Assembly (NCBI RefSeq): GCF_001949145.1
Contig: NW_019091359.1
Location: forward strand, 1,580,283 to 1,644,282
Reading direction: 5' to 3'
DNA length: 64,000 nucleotides
From: Acanthaster planci
Lineage: Eukaryota; Echinodermata; Asteroidea; Valvatida; Acanthasteridae
Each line of letters begins with the position of its first letter. Positions within the stretch are counted from its first letter, which is position 1. Positions 24,060 through 34,976 of this stretch are shown here, one piece after another. The position numbers and the translations under genes are program-made. The notes beneath the pieces are model-generated. The model did not search any database and was not told where the DNA came from. It was given only the letters and a program-made list of their open reading frames with translations.

Positions 24060-25215
24060 AGGCCCCCTAGCGGCGTTTCATTCTGCGAAGAGCGTCACTG
24101 AGTCCTTGCGAAATCGTCGGTTGGCCACGCAAAAATGAACGGATTTATGGCGTTGTTGGGAAGAAGTTAACTAATGTTTTCAGCATGAGGGACCTTTCAG
24201 CACGAATTTGAAGAGATATGACAACGGCCCAGTAAGGCAGCCAGGAGAGTATGAAAATCAGGCCGGTGACGAAGAGCATTGTGGTAGTCTTCCGCTGGAG
24301 AGGCGGGGCGTTGACCTGACCGTGTCTATTGTCGGGTGTGCGAGTAGGCTTCGCTAACGCACCAGTCATCACATCTGCAATTTCAGGTCGGGTGGAATAG
24401 TCGGATGAGTATTCGCGTCGGTCAGCGTGCAATTGCAGTTGGTTTCCTGCGAGTGTACAAGTCTGGAAGTGGCTTTGATAGTTTCAGAACGCTCTTTGCT
24501 TCAATCCTGCCCAGTGATTATTCGCTCGAAGCTGGGAGAGTAGAACTGCTTTGCTTTGAGGCAACCGTTGTAATCATAGGAATAATAGATGAAGTTTTGA
24601 GCACTGCAGACCTTCAGAATGCCAGTTTTAATCGATCCCCATAGATCTCAAGTGGCAGTTTATGGTGAGGAAGAAATTTTTACCGTTACACACCGATACC
24701 ACAGCTAACACGGTAGCCAAAATAGTTATACGGAGCGTCTGATCTACCACCGCAAGCGAAGCAATGCTCACGCCGCTGGAGACTTCAACAAACATACAAA
24801 GGGATGTGCCCAACTATGGAGGTACGGGGGGAAGCGAGGGTCGCCGTCTTGGCCCGTCCGCCAGTCATAACGCGCCGGGTAGTGCGGCACACGCTGCCGT
24901 AGCAATCGAACACAATCACTCCCCTCAACAGGACGGGCGTGCCGATACAGGCACGTCTGGACGAAGCAGTCGAAGCGCTGCAAGTATGTGTCTGGTATGT
25001 CCATCCCGGAAATATACATGGAGTAGCGCACCGCGTACCAGACACGCAACAAGCAAATGATCATGTCCACCAAGGCCCGCCCCGTGATGGGAATGTTGGC
25101 ACTGGATTTGTGCGACTTGTTCCGGTACACATAGACGATGAAGGAGTTACCAGGCACTCACAGGATTAAAATGGTAGAAAAACATACCAGGAGGGCTGCT
25201 GCTAACCTGGCAACA
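24060..25215 (-). pseudogene. Class A GPCR pseudogene, nearly full length
   Basis: All regions can be followed, but in changing frames. TM1 carries an in-frame TGA just before VPGNSF (near 25157). TM2 has changed LALVDL-type residues (GRALVDM). A frameshift falls in TM3 (around 24945). DRY has become DCY, followed by GSVCRTTRR. TM4 is HIPLYVC, then a stop. TM5 is a weak remnant around 24700. TM6 is intact (QRKTTTMLFV, SWLPYW). TM7 frameshifts at NNAINPF, and the tail NRRFRKD lies in another frame near 24100. It is the parent or sister of the deleted copy at 21060-21484. Confidence 0.8.
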
Positions 25216-26089
25216 AGGTGATATCCCTCCTTAGGCAGAGCCGTCCCATCCGTCCTGTTGCCCTCGGCAGTTTCGACGACCCTCACATTTCCTGTATCAG
25301 CCCTTCAGAGTCTTGAGATACACAAATAATGAATAGCATTTCTTTCCAATCAGATGGAGATCAGAGGTCTCACTCTATAAAAACGTACTGACATTCACCA
25401 TTCTTCCATGAAGGTTTGAATAAGCAGTCTTATTAGTTACATAGCAGTGCAAAGAGCTTTGGTAAACGCATGCGGATCGCTGCTGCAGCTTTCAACTCCC
25501 CGCCGACTCATCTGCATCCGGAGCATGTCCGAGGGAAAGAAACCCGGTCGTCTGTTGCCTTCTTGCAATTGCAGAGGCTTCATTTTCTGCCCTAGCATGA
25601 AAGATGATCATCAAACTATACCTTCGTGACCACCGAGTTTCCTGGCCAATTTCCTCATCAATAACATCTAACAATGTGCAGAGAGCATATCTGTTCTTAA
25701 GGTAAACGCGACCCACTGACCTGAATGATTCATCAAGACCTATTATCCATTTTACAGTCATTTGACTATTAAACGGCCCTGTGTGTGTTCCTTCGTGAGA
25801 GTTTTTTGGTCACTTCGCCACAAACATTGGCCAAATAACGTGTGTTTTTTACCGAAGCGGCTGTCGCCAAATTGCCACCAATAGCCATGTGACATCCTTA
25901 GCAAGAGCCACGATTTCATCCATGATTGTTTGCTTTTCACTGTAGGCACGACCATTCAAACGGCAGAATTCTCCCTAGAGACACCAATGATGCAATGACA
26001 TCTTGGAAACAAGGCGTGCGTCTTGTCTGGGGAAAAGTACAGAAAAAGAAAGTACATTAACACAGACCCCAACCCTGCAGTTGTCTTGG
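25216..26089. other. Intergenic; duplicated flank then unrecognised sequence
   Basis: 25222-25410 matches 21485-21690, the upstream flank of the deleted GPCR copy. The rest contains minus-strand frames at 25492-25761 and 25758-25955 that resemble no family I can name. They could be transposon debris. Confidence 0.4.
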
Positions 26090-26345
26090 TCTCACAAAGA
26101 TCAGTCTTCCATTCGCCTTTGTACCTGCCATAAAATTAAACACATTCTTGTAGTACTTAAGGAAATAGCAGGCAAATTAGATATCATGTCCTAACAAATG
26201 TAATCTTAAGGAATGTGTTTTTTATGTCATTTTTTCCTCTGTTTTTTTAAATTCTTGTTTGAAGATGTATCAGTGGGTCAAAGTTCAAATCTCCAGGTCG
26301 TGGCAGACTGATCTAGATAACCACCACAGACTAAGAGATGTTAAG
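26090..26345. repeat. Duplicated segment, mate at 30005-30210
   Basis: Shares GATCAGTC...CCATTCGCCTTT near its left end, ATGTATCAGTGGGTCAA in the middle and GACTGATCTAG...AACCACCACAGAC to the right with 30005-30210. In the second locus this piece lies just beyond the upstream module of the 27815 receptor, so it is probably another remnant of the duplicated receptor unit. Confidence 0.6.
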
Positions 26346-27814
26346 GGTGCAGAGAGATTGAGTTTTGGAGTCAGTTATCTCCACGATTTCTATTTTTTTG
26401 ACTGCGCCATCACTCTAAATTCCTGTAGCGATGTAGTGTTCTTGTTTTATGGGTCAATTTATGCCCTACGATATTTTCTTCGCAAGCAGGCTGGCTTGTG
26501 AATTTACAGCAGCAAAAATGAAGTCCTGCTTGGTTTTATTATTACCTTAGCGATGAGGGTCTCCCTCACGTAACAACATCGACAGCAACCGTAAGTTAGA
26601 GCATTCGATTGTTTTCATACTTCAATTCAAAAAAGAAAGCGTAGTTTCTGTTCTTACATTTATGATGTGACTCACCAGGATATGTTTTGAATTAAAAAAC
26701 TCAAACTGCAAACTGCTTGAAATCATTTCACTGCTTGAAGATTTAACTTTGCTAACACAATTAGAGAAGTCTGATCGCAGGAAAAGCGTCATTGGAGGTA
26801 GTTCCTTCAGTCAAGTAGCGAAATGACTTGTTTCAGCAGATAGCTGGATTCCAATTTATTGTTCAAATTCACAGATACTTGCAGACGGCCGGGCCTGATC
26901 TTTTTTTGACAGGCCAAATCTTTACAATATGTGACGCCACGGCGCCATGATCAAGTAGCACGGCTGAAGGCAGTATGCAGCAAGGCAGCGTACACGTTCG
27001 AAGTAACCGTCCGTGTCTCCAAAAGTGGGTGATCTACCTAATGGAATGAATTCTTCAACTAGCAGCTAATATGTCGACTATACGTGAGAAAAAAAAACGA
27101 GGAAAACTATTCAACTTATTGACTTCGTTCGCACAGACTGGCACAAGAGTGGAGTTGCGAAAAATGTGGTAATCCCGTGCCATTTCTGAAGAGACTCTTC
27201 AAATAGACGTGCACAAATATATAATGGTGGTCTATTAGAACAGTGTGAATATAAAGTTTATAGAAAATGCACATGTTCACTCGTTCAGTTTGATATAATT
27301 GCTTTTAAAATTGTAATTTGACGGTGTGGATGAATTTAATCTCTCTATTCCATGTAATAGTTAAAGTTAAAACAATTTTTTTATCTACCGAAATATAAGC
27401 TGGAGCCTGAAGTGTTGTAGGAATGATTGATTTTAATTTGAGGGAATCAATTACTGCCACAGGTGTTTATGGATATTATATTTCTCTTTGGATTTGAGCA
27501 TTAAATTAGGAAGATAACCTGCATTCCTATGGTATAATTAACTATTCCATTCGCACGAAAATTAAAACACCTTTACTTAAACTAAAATTAGTCAGCGACA
27601 AGTCACATATCAACTGTTAACGGCAAGCTCTTAAAGTTAATGTATGAAGGTTTACCTTAAACGGCAGAGGTTCATGCCGTTAAAATTGCTTCCCTGTCCT
27701 CATTCCGAAAAAACTGTTTCCAGTCGTGTTTTTTTCAGTAATCGATTATTTTTGTCTGTATTTGTGTGAAAGAAGTAAATTTGTTTGTACAAGTAATACA
27801 ATTATGGGTTTAGA
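26346..27814. other. Intergenic, 3' flank of the 27815 receptor
   Basis: 27690-27814 is similar to the 3' flank of the 33705 receptor (GAAAGAAGTAAA..., TGTACA.GTA.TACAATTA), so the duplicated unit extends past the stop codon. Nothing else was recognised. Confidence 0.4.
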
Positions 27815-29092
27815 TTAACAGCCCTTGATCCTCTTGAGAACTAACTTGCAGTCTTTCCTAAACCGCCTGTTTGCCAGTCCGTAAATTAGTGGATTAACAG
27901 CATTGTTGATGTAAAGTGTAATGTAGAGTTTCTCCATTATTCTATAGTACACTGGATTAGCGTAGGAGGCAAATTGCCCGCTAACCATCACCCAGTAGGG
28001 CAACCACGTCAGTAGAAACACCACACTGGTGATGAAGAGCATTCTGGTTGTCTTACGCTGAAAGACAGCAGCATCAGCCTTTGGTACTGCGCGTCCAGCA
28101 TCACCGAGGATTTGACTTAGAATGCCGTTCCCGATCACGATGAGAGAGTCTGTGTTCTTTGATGTACCGGTACGTGTGGTCATTCTTGCTGATGACGGTC
28201 GACCAAAATGTGGCTTCTTGCTTTCGTCAAGGGATGGCTCGTCAACACCAGCATCATGGCTCGAGGCTTCCTCTACCTGCGCCATGCCGGCATCAGCTTT
28301 TTGGCTCGAGCATGGTTTGCTGACAGATGCCGACACCGAAGAAACTGCATTCAAATGGGTCTTTGGATGGACGGTTGTGAACGCAGCAGTGGATAGCTTT
28401 GTCGAGCATTCGTCACCTACCCTCGAAGAGAAGCGATCCCCACTTTTGGCTCCAGCATCGACTTTGACGTGTTTCTTGATGGTTAGGTAAACCCTTCCAT
28501 AACATATCGTGATCATCACCATGGCCGTGATGAAGCAAAATGCTTGGAAAGCTTGTTCTACAGTCGTCAATGTAAGGTTGTCGGTTCTAGGGATAAAAGC
28601 TGGAATGTTGATGAGGAGTGAAAATACCAGCACTGCCCCGGCTGTTATCTTGCCTCGTCTGTACGTGAAGAACCGGCGATGTGGTCGGCAAACGCAGTCG
28701 TAGCGGTCAGCTGCAATCACTGCAGTCATCATAATTGAAGTGGCAATGGCCAATTTGTTGAATGCCCAGATAAAAAGCAGGATATTAGAGAAATCATTAC
28801 TCACGACAGCATTAGCCACGATTGCAGCGCCTAGATAAATACGAGTTACACCAAGCAGGCAGACACAGAGGTCTGCCCAGGCTAAACTCATGATGAAAAC
28901 GTGTGTGCTGGTTTTCAGAGGTTTACTCCAGTAGACAAAGAGAACGAGGCAGTTACCGGGCACACCGAATAAGAAGACAATTATGTCCAAGACCAGTTCA
29001 TGCATCATGTTTGAGCCAGTGTCGGACGAGACAAGATCTCCCTCTGCGCTTTCATAAGCGACATTAAAATTTAACATGGAAGTGTTTTCCAT
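27815..29092 (-). CDS. Rhodopsin-like (class A) GPCR, MEN lineage
   Basis: A 425-residue receptor when started at the MEN methionine (29092-29090), the start position conserved in all three intact paralogues. Another ATG three codons upstream (29101) is possible; the frame stays open further upstream to 29281, but that part matches non-coding flank in the paralogues. Sequon NTS at residue 3. TM1 has GVPGN with N47; TM2 LAWADL with D74. DRY 129-131, then DCVCRPHRR. TM4 about 148-168, TM5 about 178-202. ICL3 205-348 is Ser/Thr-rich. TM6 has W363-L-P365; TM7 NPLIY 400-404. The tail is RFRKDCK, ending in a terminal cysteine (KGC). No TM3 or ECL2 disulfide cysteine is present. It and the 33705 gene are the closest pair. 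Confidence 0.92.
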   Translation of the reverse strand: MENTSMLNFNVAYESAEGDLVSSDTGSNMMHELVLDIIVFLFGVPGNCLVLFVYWSKPLKTSTHVFIMSLAWADLCVCLLGVTRIYLGAAIVANAVVSNDFSNILLFIWAFNKLAIATSIMMTAVIAADRYDCVCRPHRRFFTYRRGKITAGAVLVFSLLINIPAFIPRTDNLTLTTVEQAFQAFCFITAMVMITICYGRVYLTIKKHVKVDAGAKSGDRFSSRVGDECSTKLSTAAFTTVHPKTHLNAVSSVSASVSKPCSSQKADAGMAQVEEASSHDAGVDEPSLDESKKPHFGRPSSARMTTRTGTSKNTDSLIVIGNGILSQILGDAGRAVPKADAAVFQRKTTRMLFITSVVFLLTWLPYWVMVSGQFASYANPVYYRIMEKLYITLYINNAVNPLIYGLANRRFRKDCKLVLKRIKGC

Positions 29093-29965
29093 GAATGCCA
29101 TTTCCTGCACAATCCTCAACTCAGATGTATGGTGGCGTTTCCTCGGGAGAGAAGAGACGATGGCTTTGACTGTGAAGAGCAACTCCCTCGGCAGTCGAAA
29201 TACAAAAGGCAAGCATCTGCGTGTAAGGAAAGGGGAAAAGGTACCTGAAACACAGCTTTGCAGTGCCGACCGATTGACCAATCACAGCTTTGCACACACT
29301 CATAATGGCTATTGTCATCGAATCATTGCTTGCCACTAAAACTGCATGTCTGTGTGAAACTCGACCATCTCTTGCCACATGTAAATTCCAACAGTGATTT
29401 TGTAAACAGCAGGCTTTGGTAGAAATAACATACAAAGTTAGTAATACACTCATTGCAGATCTTAAGCACAAAAAGACAAGAGGCGGTTTAAATAAATAAT
29501 ACTTAACGTTTCTCGGGAGCTGCTTTGAATCAAGTGAATTGTTGCCGAACTTGAGCCACAGCAAAGGTAAAAAATGCCGTTCCTTCATTCTACTTATATT
29601 TTAATATGAGTATACATATGTAGAAACTGATTTCTGACACAATTTAATTTAGAGTGTGTGACGTGGTGTTTTCAACTCGCCTTTATTAAATTGAAGAAAG
29701 AGGACCTCGTCGAGAATTTTTTTGAAAAGCGGACATCTATTACATTTTTGGTTCGAGCCTGAATAGGTACCAGATACTGCCAAGGGATAGGATTGGAGCT
29801 TTTTCTTCAACAGCCCGTGGATATTTCTTGGACATGATTTTCTGAAGGCCACTGGATATTTTTGTGGTAGTGGAACTAGGAGAAAGATATCCCAATAGAA
29901 CTATTATAACCTGAACTGTAAAGCTTAGAAGTTCAAAAACCTTTCTCAATACCTTGACTCCAGTT
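29093..29965 (-). promoter_or_regulatory. GPCR upstream module, copy B
   Basis: The 5' flank of the 27815 receptor. Carries GACCAATCACAGCTTTG, with an inverted CCAAT box at 29278-29282, 186 bp above the start codon. Further elements are GTGTGTGACGTGGTGTTTTC near 29652 and CCTGAATAGGTACCAGA near 29758. All are shared with the copies at 22691-23610 and 34977-35885. Confidence 0.6.
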
Positions 29966-30460
29966 GCCTGAAAATAAGTGGCCGTCGTCAGACAATATGT
30001 TGCAAAGATCAGTCCACCATTCGCCTTTCTACCAGCCACAAAATTCCAAACATACTCGTGATACTGAAGTCTTGGAGTGTTAACAATTGCGTTTCCTCTA
30101 AATTATTTTATCCTTGGGTTTGTTTTAATGCTTGTTAGAATATGTATGAGTGGGTCAACTTAACAGGGCCAAGACGGACTGATCTAGGTAACAACACAGA
30201 CCATTCCGCACACATACCTCAAGAGGCATCTTCCTCAAACATTCGTACACTCAATACGTGTGTGTGTGCTATCTCCACTCTGGTAAGAATGATAATTTGA
30301 ATGTTTGTGAGTATGCATTTGAATGAGACTGGGAATGAGGTTAAGTGTTGAATGAGTGCAAGAGAATGAGGTAGTGATTGTGCACAGGTGGACGAAGGAC
30401 ACAAAGGGTGTGTTTGCGGGGTAGGATTACTGCGTATTACACTCTGGAGAAGGCGTATAT

Positions 30461-30480
30461 AGCGAGAGTATACTCTCGCT
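30461..30480. repeat. Perfect 20-bp palindrome
   Basis: AGCGAGAGTATACTCTCGCT is its own reverse complement. The inner ten bases GAGTATACTC recur at 30518-30527. It could be a dimer-binding site or a cruciform-forming repeat. No gene lies within 1 kb. Confidence 0.7.
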
Positions 30481-33359
30481 CAATCGCGGGTCGCACTCCA
30501 GCTGATCGAGAGCTCAGGAGTATACTCGTGTTAACACACACAGCTCGCTCGAACGCACCCAAGGAGTTTGAACTGCCCACGCTGTTCCATCTGGCTAATT
30601 ACTACTTTCTGGCATGCTAAGTGTGTCCAGAGTGTAACGCACGAGCTGTTTCACAACCACGAGACCCCTTTGTATCCTATGATCGCCGCCGCAATGTTTC
30701 GCTGGTAATCTGCATCCTTAAAACTTTATGTGCTGAAATAGAGTAAATCGATTATTCTTTTGTGCTTGATATGATCTCACAAAAATGTAAAATTCAATGC
30801 TTCCGCAGTTGCTTGTGTTAAGTCGTGTGCCCTAAATGTTCATGTGCAGTTACTGCCCTTCTCGAACACTTTCTTCTGGGAAAAATAGGCAAGTTGTGGG
30901 TAAGAATTGGTGATTATAATAATTATATAACACTGTGTTTCATGACATCCCATGATCTTAGCCAAATTCGTACCGAGTCTTCGAAGACTGATGTCTTAGA
31001 GGGAAAAAAAAACAAACAAACATTGCACTGATAATGGAAGAGTATAACAAAATAACGAAGTTTACTCACAATGACAAAGCTAATATTACAGGCTCCACTT
31101 GTCCAGCTAGACTGGAGGCAGCAAGGGGGCATTTTTTGCATTTTTCTGTCATTCATCTGACTGGGCGGCAACGATAATCCAGCACTTTGAAGTGCCAGAG
31201 CTGAATTTACTTCTTTTTCCTTTCTCCATGATGATTTCTGTCTCCCTGAACGTACCATCACCTTGCTGTTCAGCAGCGATACGTGTTTCTACTTTGGGGA
31301 ATTCTGGCCCCAAGATATCTCTCCTCAAGCAATCTGGTTTTGCGAATTTGCAGCGGTACAGATCCCAAATTTTCATAATCATTAATTTTCAAATAAGTTT
31401 TGTTTTTTACTGGCATGATAGTGACAAGCCAAGCACACCGACCACCAAACGTGGGTTGAAGAATTTGACTGTTTCAATTGTTAATTAAACAAAGAAATTA
31501 TTTTTTCGTAATATTTATCCTGAGATTCACAAAGATGAGCAAGACTTTTTTTCGAACTGTGTGACATATTCTAATTGGTTGTGGATTTGATTTTGTAAAT
31601 AGAACGATAGAGTTCTTAGTATCTATATTGAAAACATAAGATCCCAAGGAATGTGTTATTATTGGGACGTTCATACCTGGGGTGGTGATACCCTACGGTG
31701 GTGGGGTACGCTTTTTTAGGTTAGGAATTGATCTCTCCTGTGATAAAGATACTTCAAACAAAGATCAAAAATTGGCACAAGGAATTTTTCTGACTGTATA
31801 CAAGAGTTGATTTATTTCTATTTGAAATCAAGTTGAGAAATTTAGGACTGCCCCAATATGTAGATTGAGAAAACTTACACAATTGTGGACACTAATAAAT
31901 GAAGTTTGAAAATGATAAAATAATTGATATGGATTGATTGACCAGTAATGGACAAAGAAACTTATGCTGTGATAATTGCAACAGTAAAAAGTGAAGTCAT
32001 AAGATATGACAGATCCAATAGGCAAAGGGATAAGACTACAAGATAAAAAGACAAAAGGGCGCTGTGCAACCTGCTCTCTCTACAGAGTTCAGCTGTGTAA
32101 AAACCACACATTGAACCAGTTCAAGGACATGTAATAGTTGTTGAGTGCAACATGAAAAAGTCGTTACGTTTCGTGCATGAGTACGAGTCACATGGCCAAA
32201 CTTTTCACACAACTTTCATGACAACGCAACAAACAAAATCAGTCCAAATGATAAAGTTTTGACCTCACTCGGAGCCCACACTTGGCCCACACGTACTACG
32301 AGACAAATCTGTCATTGTGAACAGGCCAGAACCGTGCTTAGCGATAAACGAATGATAAAAGTTGCAAAAGTTTATGACAAGAGTGAACTTACGTCCTGAC
32401 AGAACAAACTCCTGCTAGGGAGAGGCAGATCGTCACGTACGCCACGGCGAAGTACGTCGCGTAAGCGTACAAAAATACGCTCATGTCTGGTACGATTTTA
32501 TGGACTAAAACCTGTTTTGGCAGACTAATATTGATGAGGATACGATTAATTTATGATTATGGCAATGAACAACCACTTGGGCGACTCTACAAAGAAAATA
32601 CAACAATTTAAATACAATATCGGGACTATGTTGAATGCGTGAGGACACTCGGGCTTGGGAGAAAGTGCGTGGTGTGGAAACCTGATAGAACCCTAGACTT
32701 GACAAAGTCTGACCACCACATTATTTTGTTACATTTTGAAGATTAGTACACTCAGTCAAATAGAAACAACGGAGAAAGTTTGTGGAAGCTGAGCAGATTC
32801 ACTCGTTTACTTGGATAAACATTGATTATAATTATAATGTCACGACCGGTTGCGAATGACCATGGGCAGTGGTCATGGGCGCCACTAGCCTGGTAGGAAG
32901 GTCCGCCAAATGGTCAGCCGTGGATGCTGAAGCCGGTCTTCAACAGATAGTTCAGTCAACTTCGAGACAGAAGCCAAAAGTGCCACTTCACATAATTAAT
33001 TGGCAATATTTAATGCCTCAGAAATGGAATTGACAAGATCAGAAATTTTAGATAAGAATCAGTTATCTACAAAAAGAGATGTATCTATTTCGTTTCCTGT
33101 TTTGGATGGACTGTGAACTCTAGGGTCATTGGGATGAATTTATGCACCAAAATGCACAAAGCCAGGGGACCCTCACGGGTAATGCTATGAAGTGCAATTA
33201 CATGCAGAATTTTATGCAGGAATGGGCGGACTGAGCTTTGTTTGATCTCAGTTTATGATGTCAGAATGCGAATCATTAAACATCAAGGGAGCTCTAGGAC
33301 CCTCTAAGCGACCAATTTTTAGAACCGCAATCACACGACCCCAATCTTCAGAAGCGGAA

Positions 33360-33525
33360 ACGAAATAGAGATATCTCTTTTGCATAACTATATTAGTAAT
33401 AAAGATAGCTATATTAGAAATAGAGATATTGCTGTTAACGGTAGAGATATGTCTATTTCACTATTAATAACAAAGATATACCTATTTCTATTTCTTTGCA
33501 CGTCTCGAAATAAAGATATCTCTAG
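33360..33525. repeat. AT-rich array of GAAATAGAGATATCTC-type motifs
   Basis: At least five imperfect copies of GAAATA(G/A)AGATAT with its reverse complement ATATCT(A)TTTC. They occur near 33363, 33417, 33440, 33475 and 33508, with an outlier near 33077. Copies face both ways, so short hairpins are possible. Confidence 0.55.
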
Positions 33526-33704
33526 TTTGGGATTAAATATCAACTTTTCACGCCATAAATTCTAGCAGAAAGTAGGTCCTGTATGCAGCAGATATAAACA
33601 TAGTTGCCATCACAGGTGTGTTTTAAACAATCAGTTATTGTTATCAGTCATTGTGCGAAAGAAGTAAAGTAAGCATGTACAGGTAGTACAATTACGATTT
33701 TCAA

Positions 33705-34976
33705 TTAACAGCCCTTGATCCTCTTGAAAACCAATTTGCAGTCTTTCCTAAACCGCCTGTTTGCCAGTCCGTAAATCAATGGATTAACAGCGTTGTTGAT
33801 GTAAAGTACTGCATAAATTTTCCCCAGTATTTCATAGAACGCTGGGTTAGTGTACGATGCAAACCTTCCGGCAACAAACATGAAGTAGGGTAACCATGTT
33901 AGTAGAAACACCACACTGGTGATGAAGAGCATTCTGGTTGTCTTACGCTGAAAGACAGCAGCGTCGGCCTTTGGTACTGCGTGTTCTGCATCATCGAGGA
34001 TTTTGCTTGGATTACCACTCCCGCTAACGACACGAGAGTCTGTCTTATTTGATGTACCGGTACGTGTGGCCATTTTTTCTGATGGCGGTCGACCGACAGG
34101 ACCTTTCTCGCTTTCGTCAAGAGATGACTTGTCAACAACGACATCACGGCTTAAGGCTCGCTTGAACTGCGAAGTGCCGGCATCGCCTTCTTCACCGGAG
34201 CTTGGCTTGCTGACATGTGTCGACACCGAAGAGACCAGGTTGGTCTTGGGATCGACGGTTGTGAGCGCAGCAGTGGACAGCCTTGTCGACAGTAAGTCAC
34301 CTGCCCTCGAACAGAGGCGGTCTTCAACTTTGGCTCCAGGATGAACTCTGAGGTGTCTTTTGATTGTTAGGTAAACCTTTCCATAACATAATGTGATCAT
34401 TACCACAGCTGCGACGAAGCAAAAAACTTGGAAAGCTTGTTCTACAGTCGTCAATGTAAGGTTGTCGGTTCTAGGGATAAAAGCTGGAATGTTGATGAAG
34501 AATGAAAATACCAGCACTGCCCCGGCTGTTATTTTGCCCCGTCTGTGCGTGAAGAACCGGCGATGTGGTCGGCAAACGCAGTCGTAGCGGTCTGCTGCTA
34601 TCACTCCAGTCATCATAATTGATGTACCGATAGCAACGTTGTTGAATCCTTGGAGGACTTGTTCGATCATCAAGAATACACCACCCACGATAATATCAGC
34701 CACGAATACAGCAGTGTAACAAATGCGATTTACACCAAGCAGGCAGACACAGAGGTCAGCCCAGGCTAAACCCATGATGAAAACATGTGTGCTGGTTTTC
34801 AGAGGTTTATTCCAATAGACAAAGAGAATGAGGCAGTTACCGGGCACACCGAACAAAAACACAATTATGTCCAAGACCAGTCGATATATCATGTTTGAGT
34901 CAGTGTCAGACGAGCCAAGACCCCCTTCTGTTCTTTCATAAATGGCTGTAGAATTTGGCCTGGAAAAGTTTTCCAT
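33705..34976 (-). CDS. Rhodopsin-like (class A) GPCR, MEN lineage
   Basis: A 423-residue receptor started at MEN (34976-34974). Here this is the only methionine near the conserved start, which fixes the start for the lineage. Two sequons (NFS, NST) lie in the first ten residues. TM1 has GVPGN with N47. DRY is at 129-131, followed by DCVCRPHRR. TM6 has TWLPY and TM7 has NPLIY; the tail is RFRKDCK and ends in KGC. The membrane core is almost identical to the 27815 protein. ICL3 differs much more, except for an island around RTGTSNKTDS and the segment before TM6 (KADAAVFQRKTTR). It lacks the TM3-ECL2 disulfide cysteines. The 38310 gene diverges from it head to head about 3.3 kb away. Confidence 0.92.
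   Translation of the reverse strand: MENFSRPNSTAIYERTEGGLGSSDTDSNMIYRLVLDIIVFLFGVPGNCLILFVYWNKPLKTSTHVFIMGLAWADLCVCLLGVNRICYTAVFVADIIVGGVFLMIEQVLQGFNNVAIGTSIMMTGVIAADRYDCVCRPHRRFFTHRRGKITAGAVLVFSFFINIPAFIPRTDNLTLTTVEQAFQVFCFVAAVVMITLCYGKVYLTIKRHLRVHPGAKVEDRLCSRAGDLLSTRLSTAALTTVDPKTNLVSSVSTHVSKPSSGEEGDAGTSQFKRALSRDVVVDKSSLDESEKGPVGRPPSEKMATRTGTSNKTDSRVVSGSGNPSKILDDAEHAVPKADAAVFQRKTTRMLFITSVVFLLTWLPYFMFVAGRFASYTNPAFYEILGKIYAVLYINNAVNPLIYGLANRRFRKDCKLVFKRIKGC

Larger units (their letters stand above)
29966..33704. other. Intergenic with several repeat structures
   Basis: 30005-30210 is the mate of 26090-26345. A perfect 20-bp palindrome sits at 30461-30480. 33360-33525 is an AT-rich array of GAAATAGAGATAT-type motifs in both orientations. 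33590-33704 resembles the 3' flank of the 27815 gene. A minus-strand frame at 31149-31382 is not recognisable. No gene is called. Confidence 0.4.

Noticed and set aside
25492-25955. Minus-strand frames that might be transposase pieces
   Set aside because: No motif could be identified; calling a family would be a guess.
29093-29281. N-terminal extension of the 27815 receptor by about 63 residues
   Set aside because: The region matches the non-coding 5' flank of the paralogues, and the MEN start is conserved in all three intact genes.
31149-31382. Minus-strand frame resembling an isolated exon
   Set aside because: No in-phase acceptor and donor pair and no partner exons were found.
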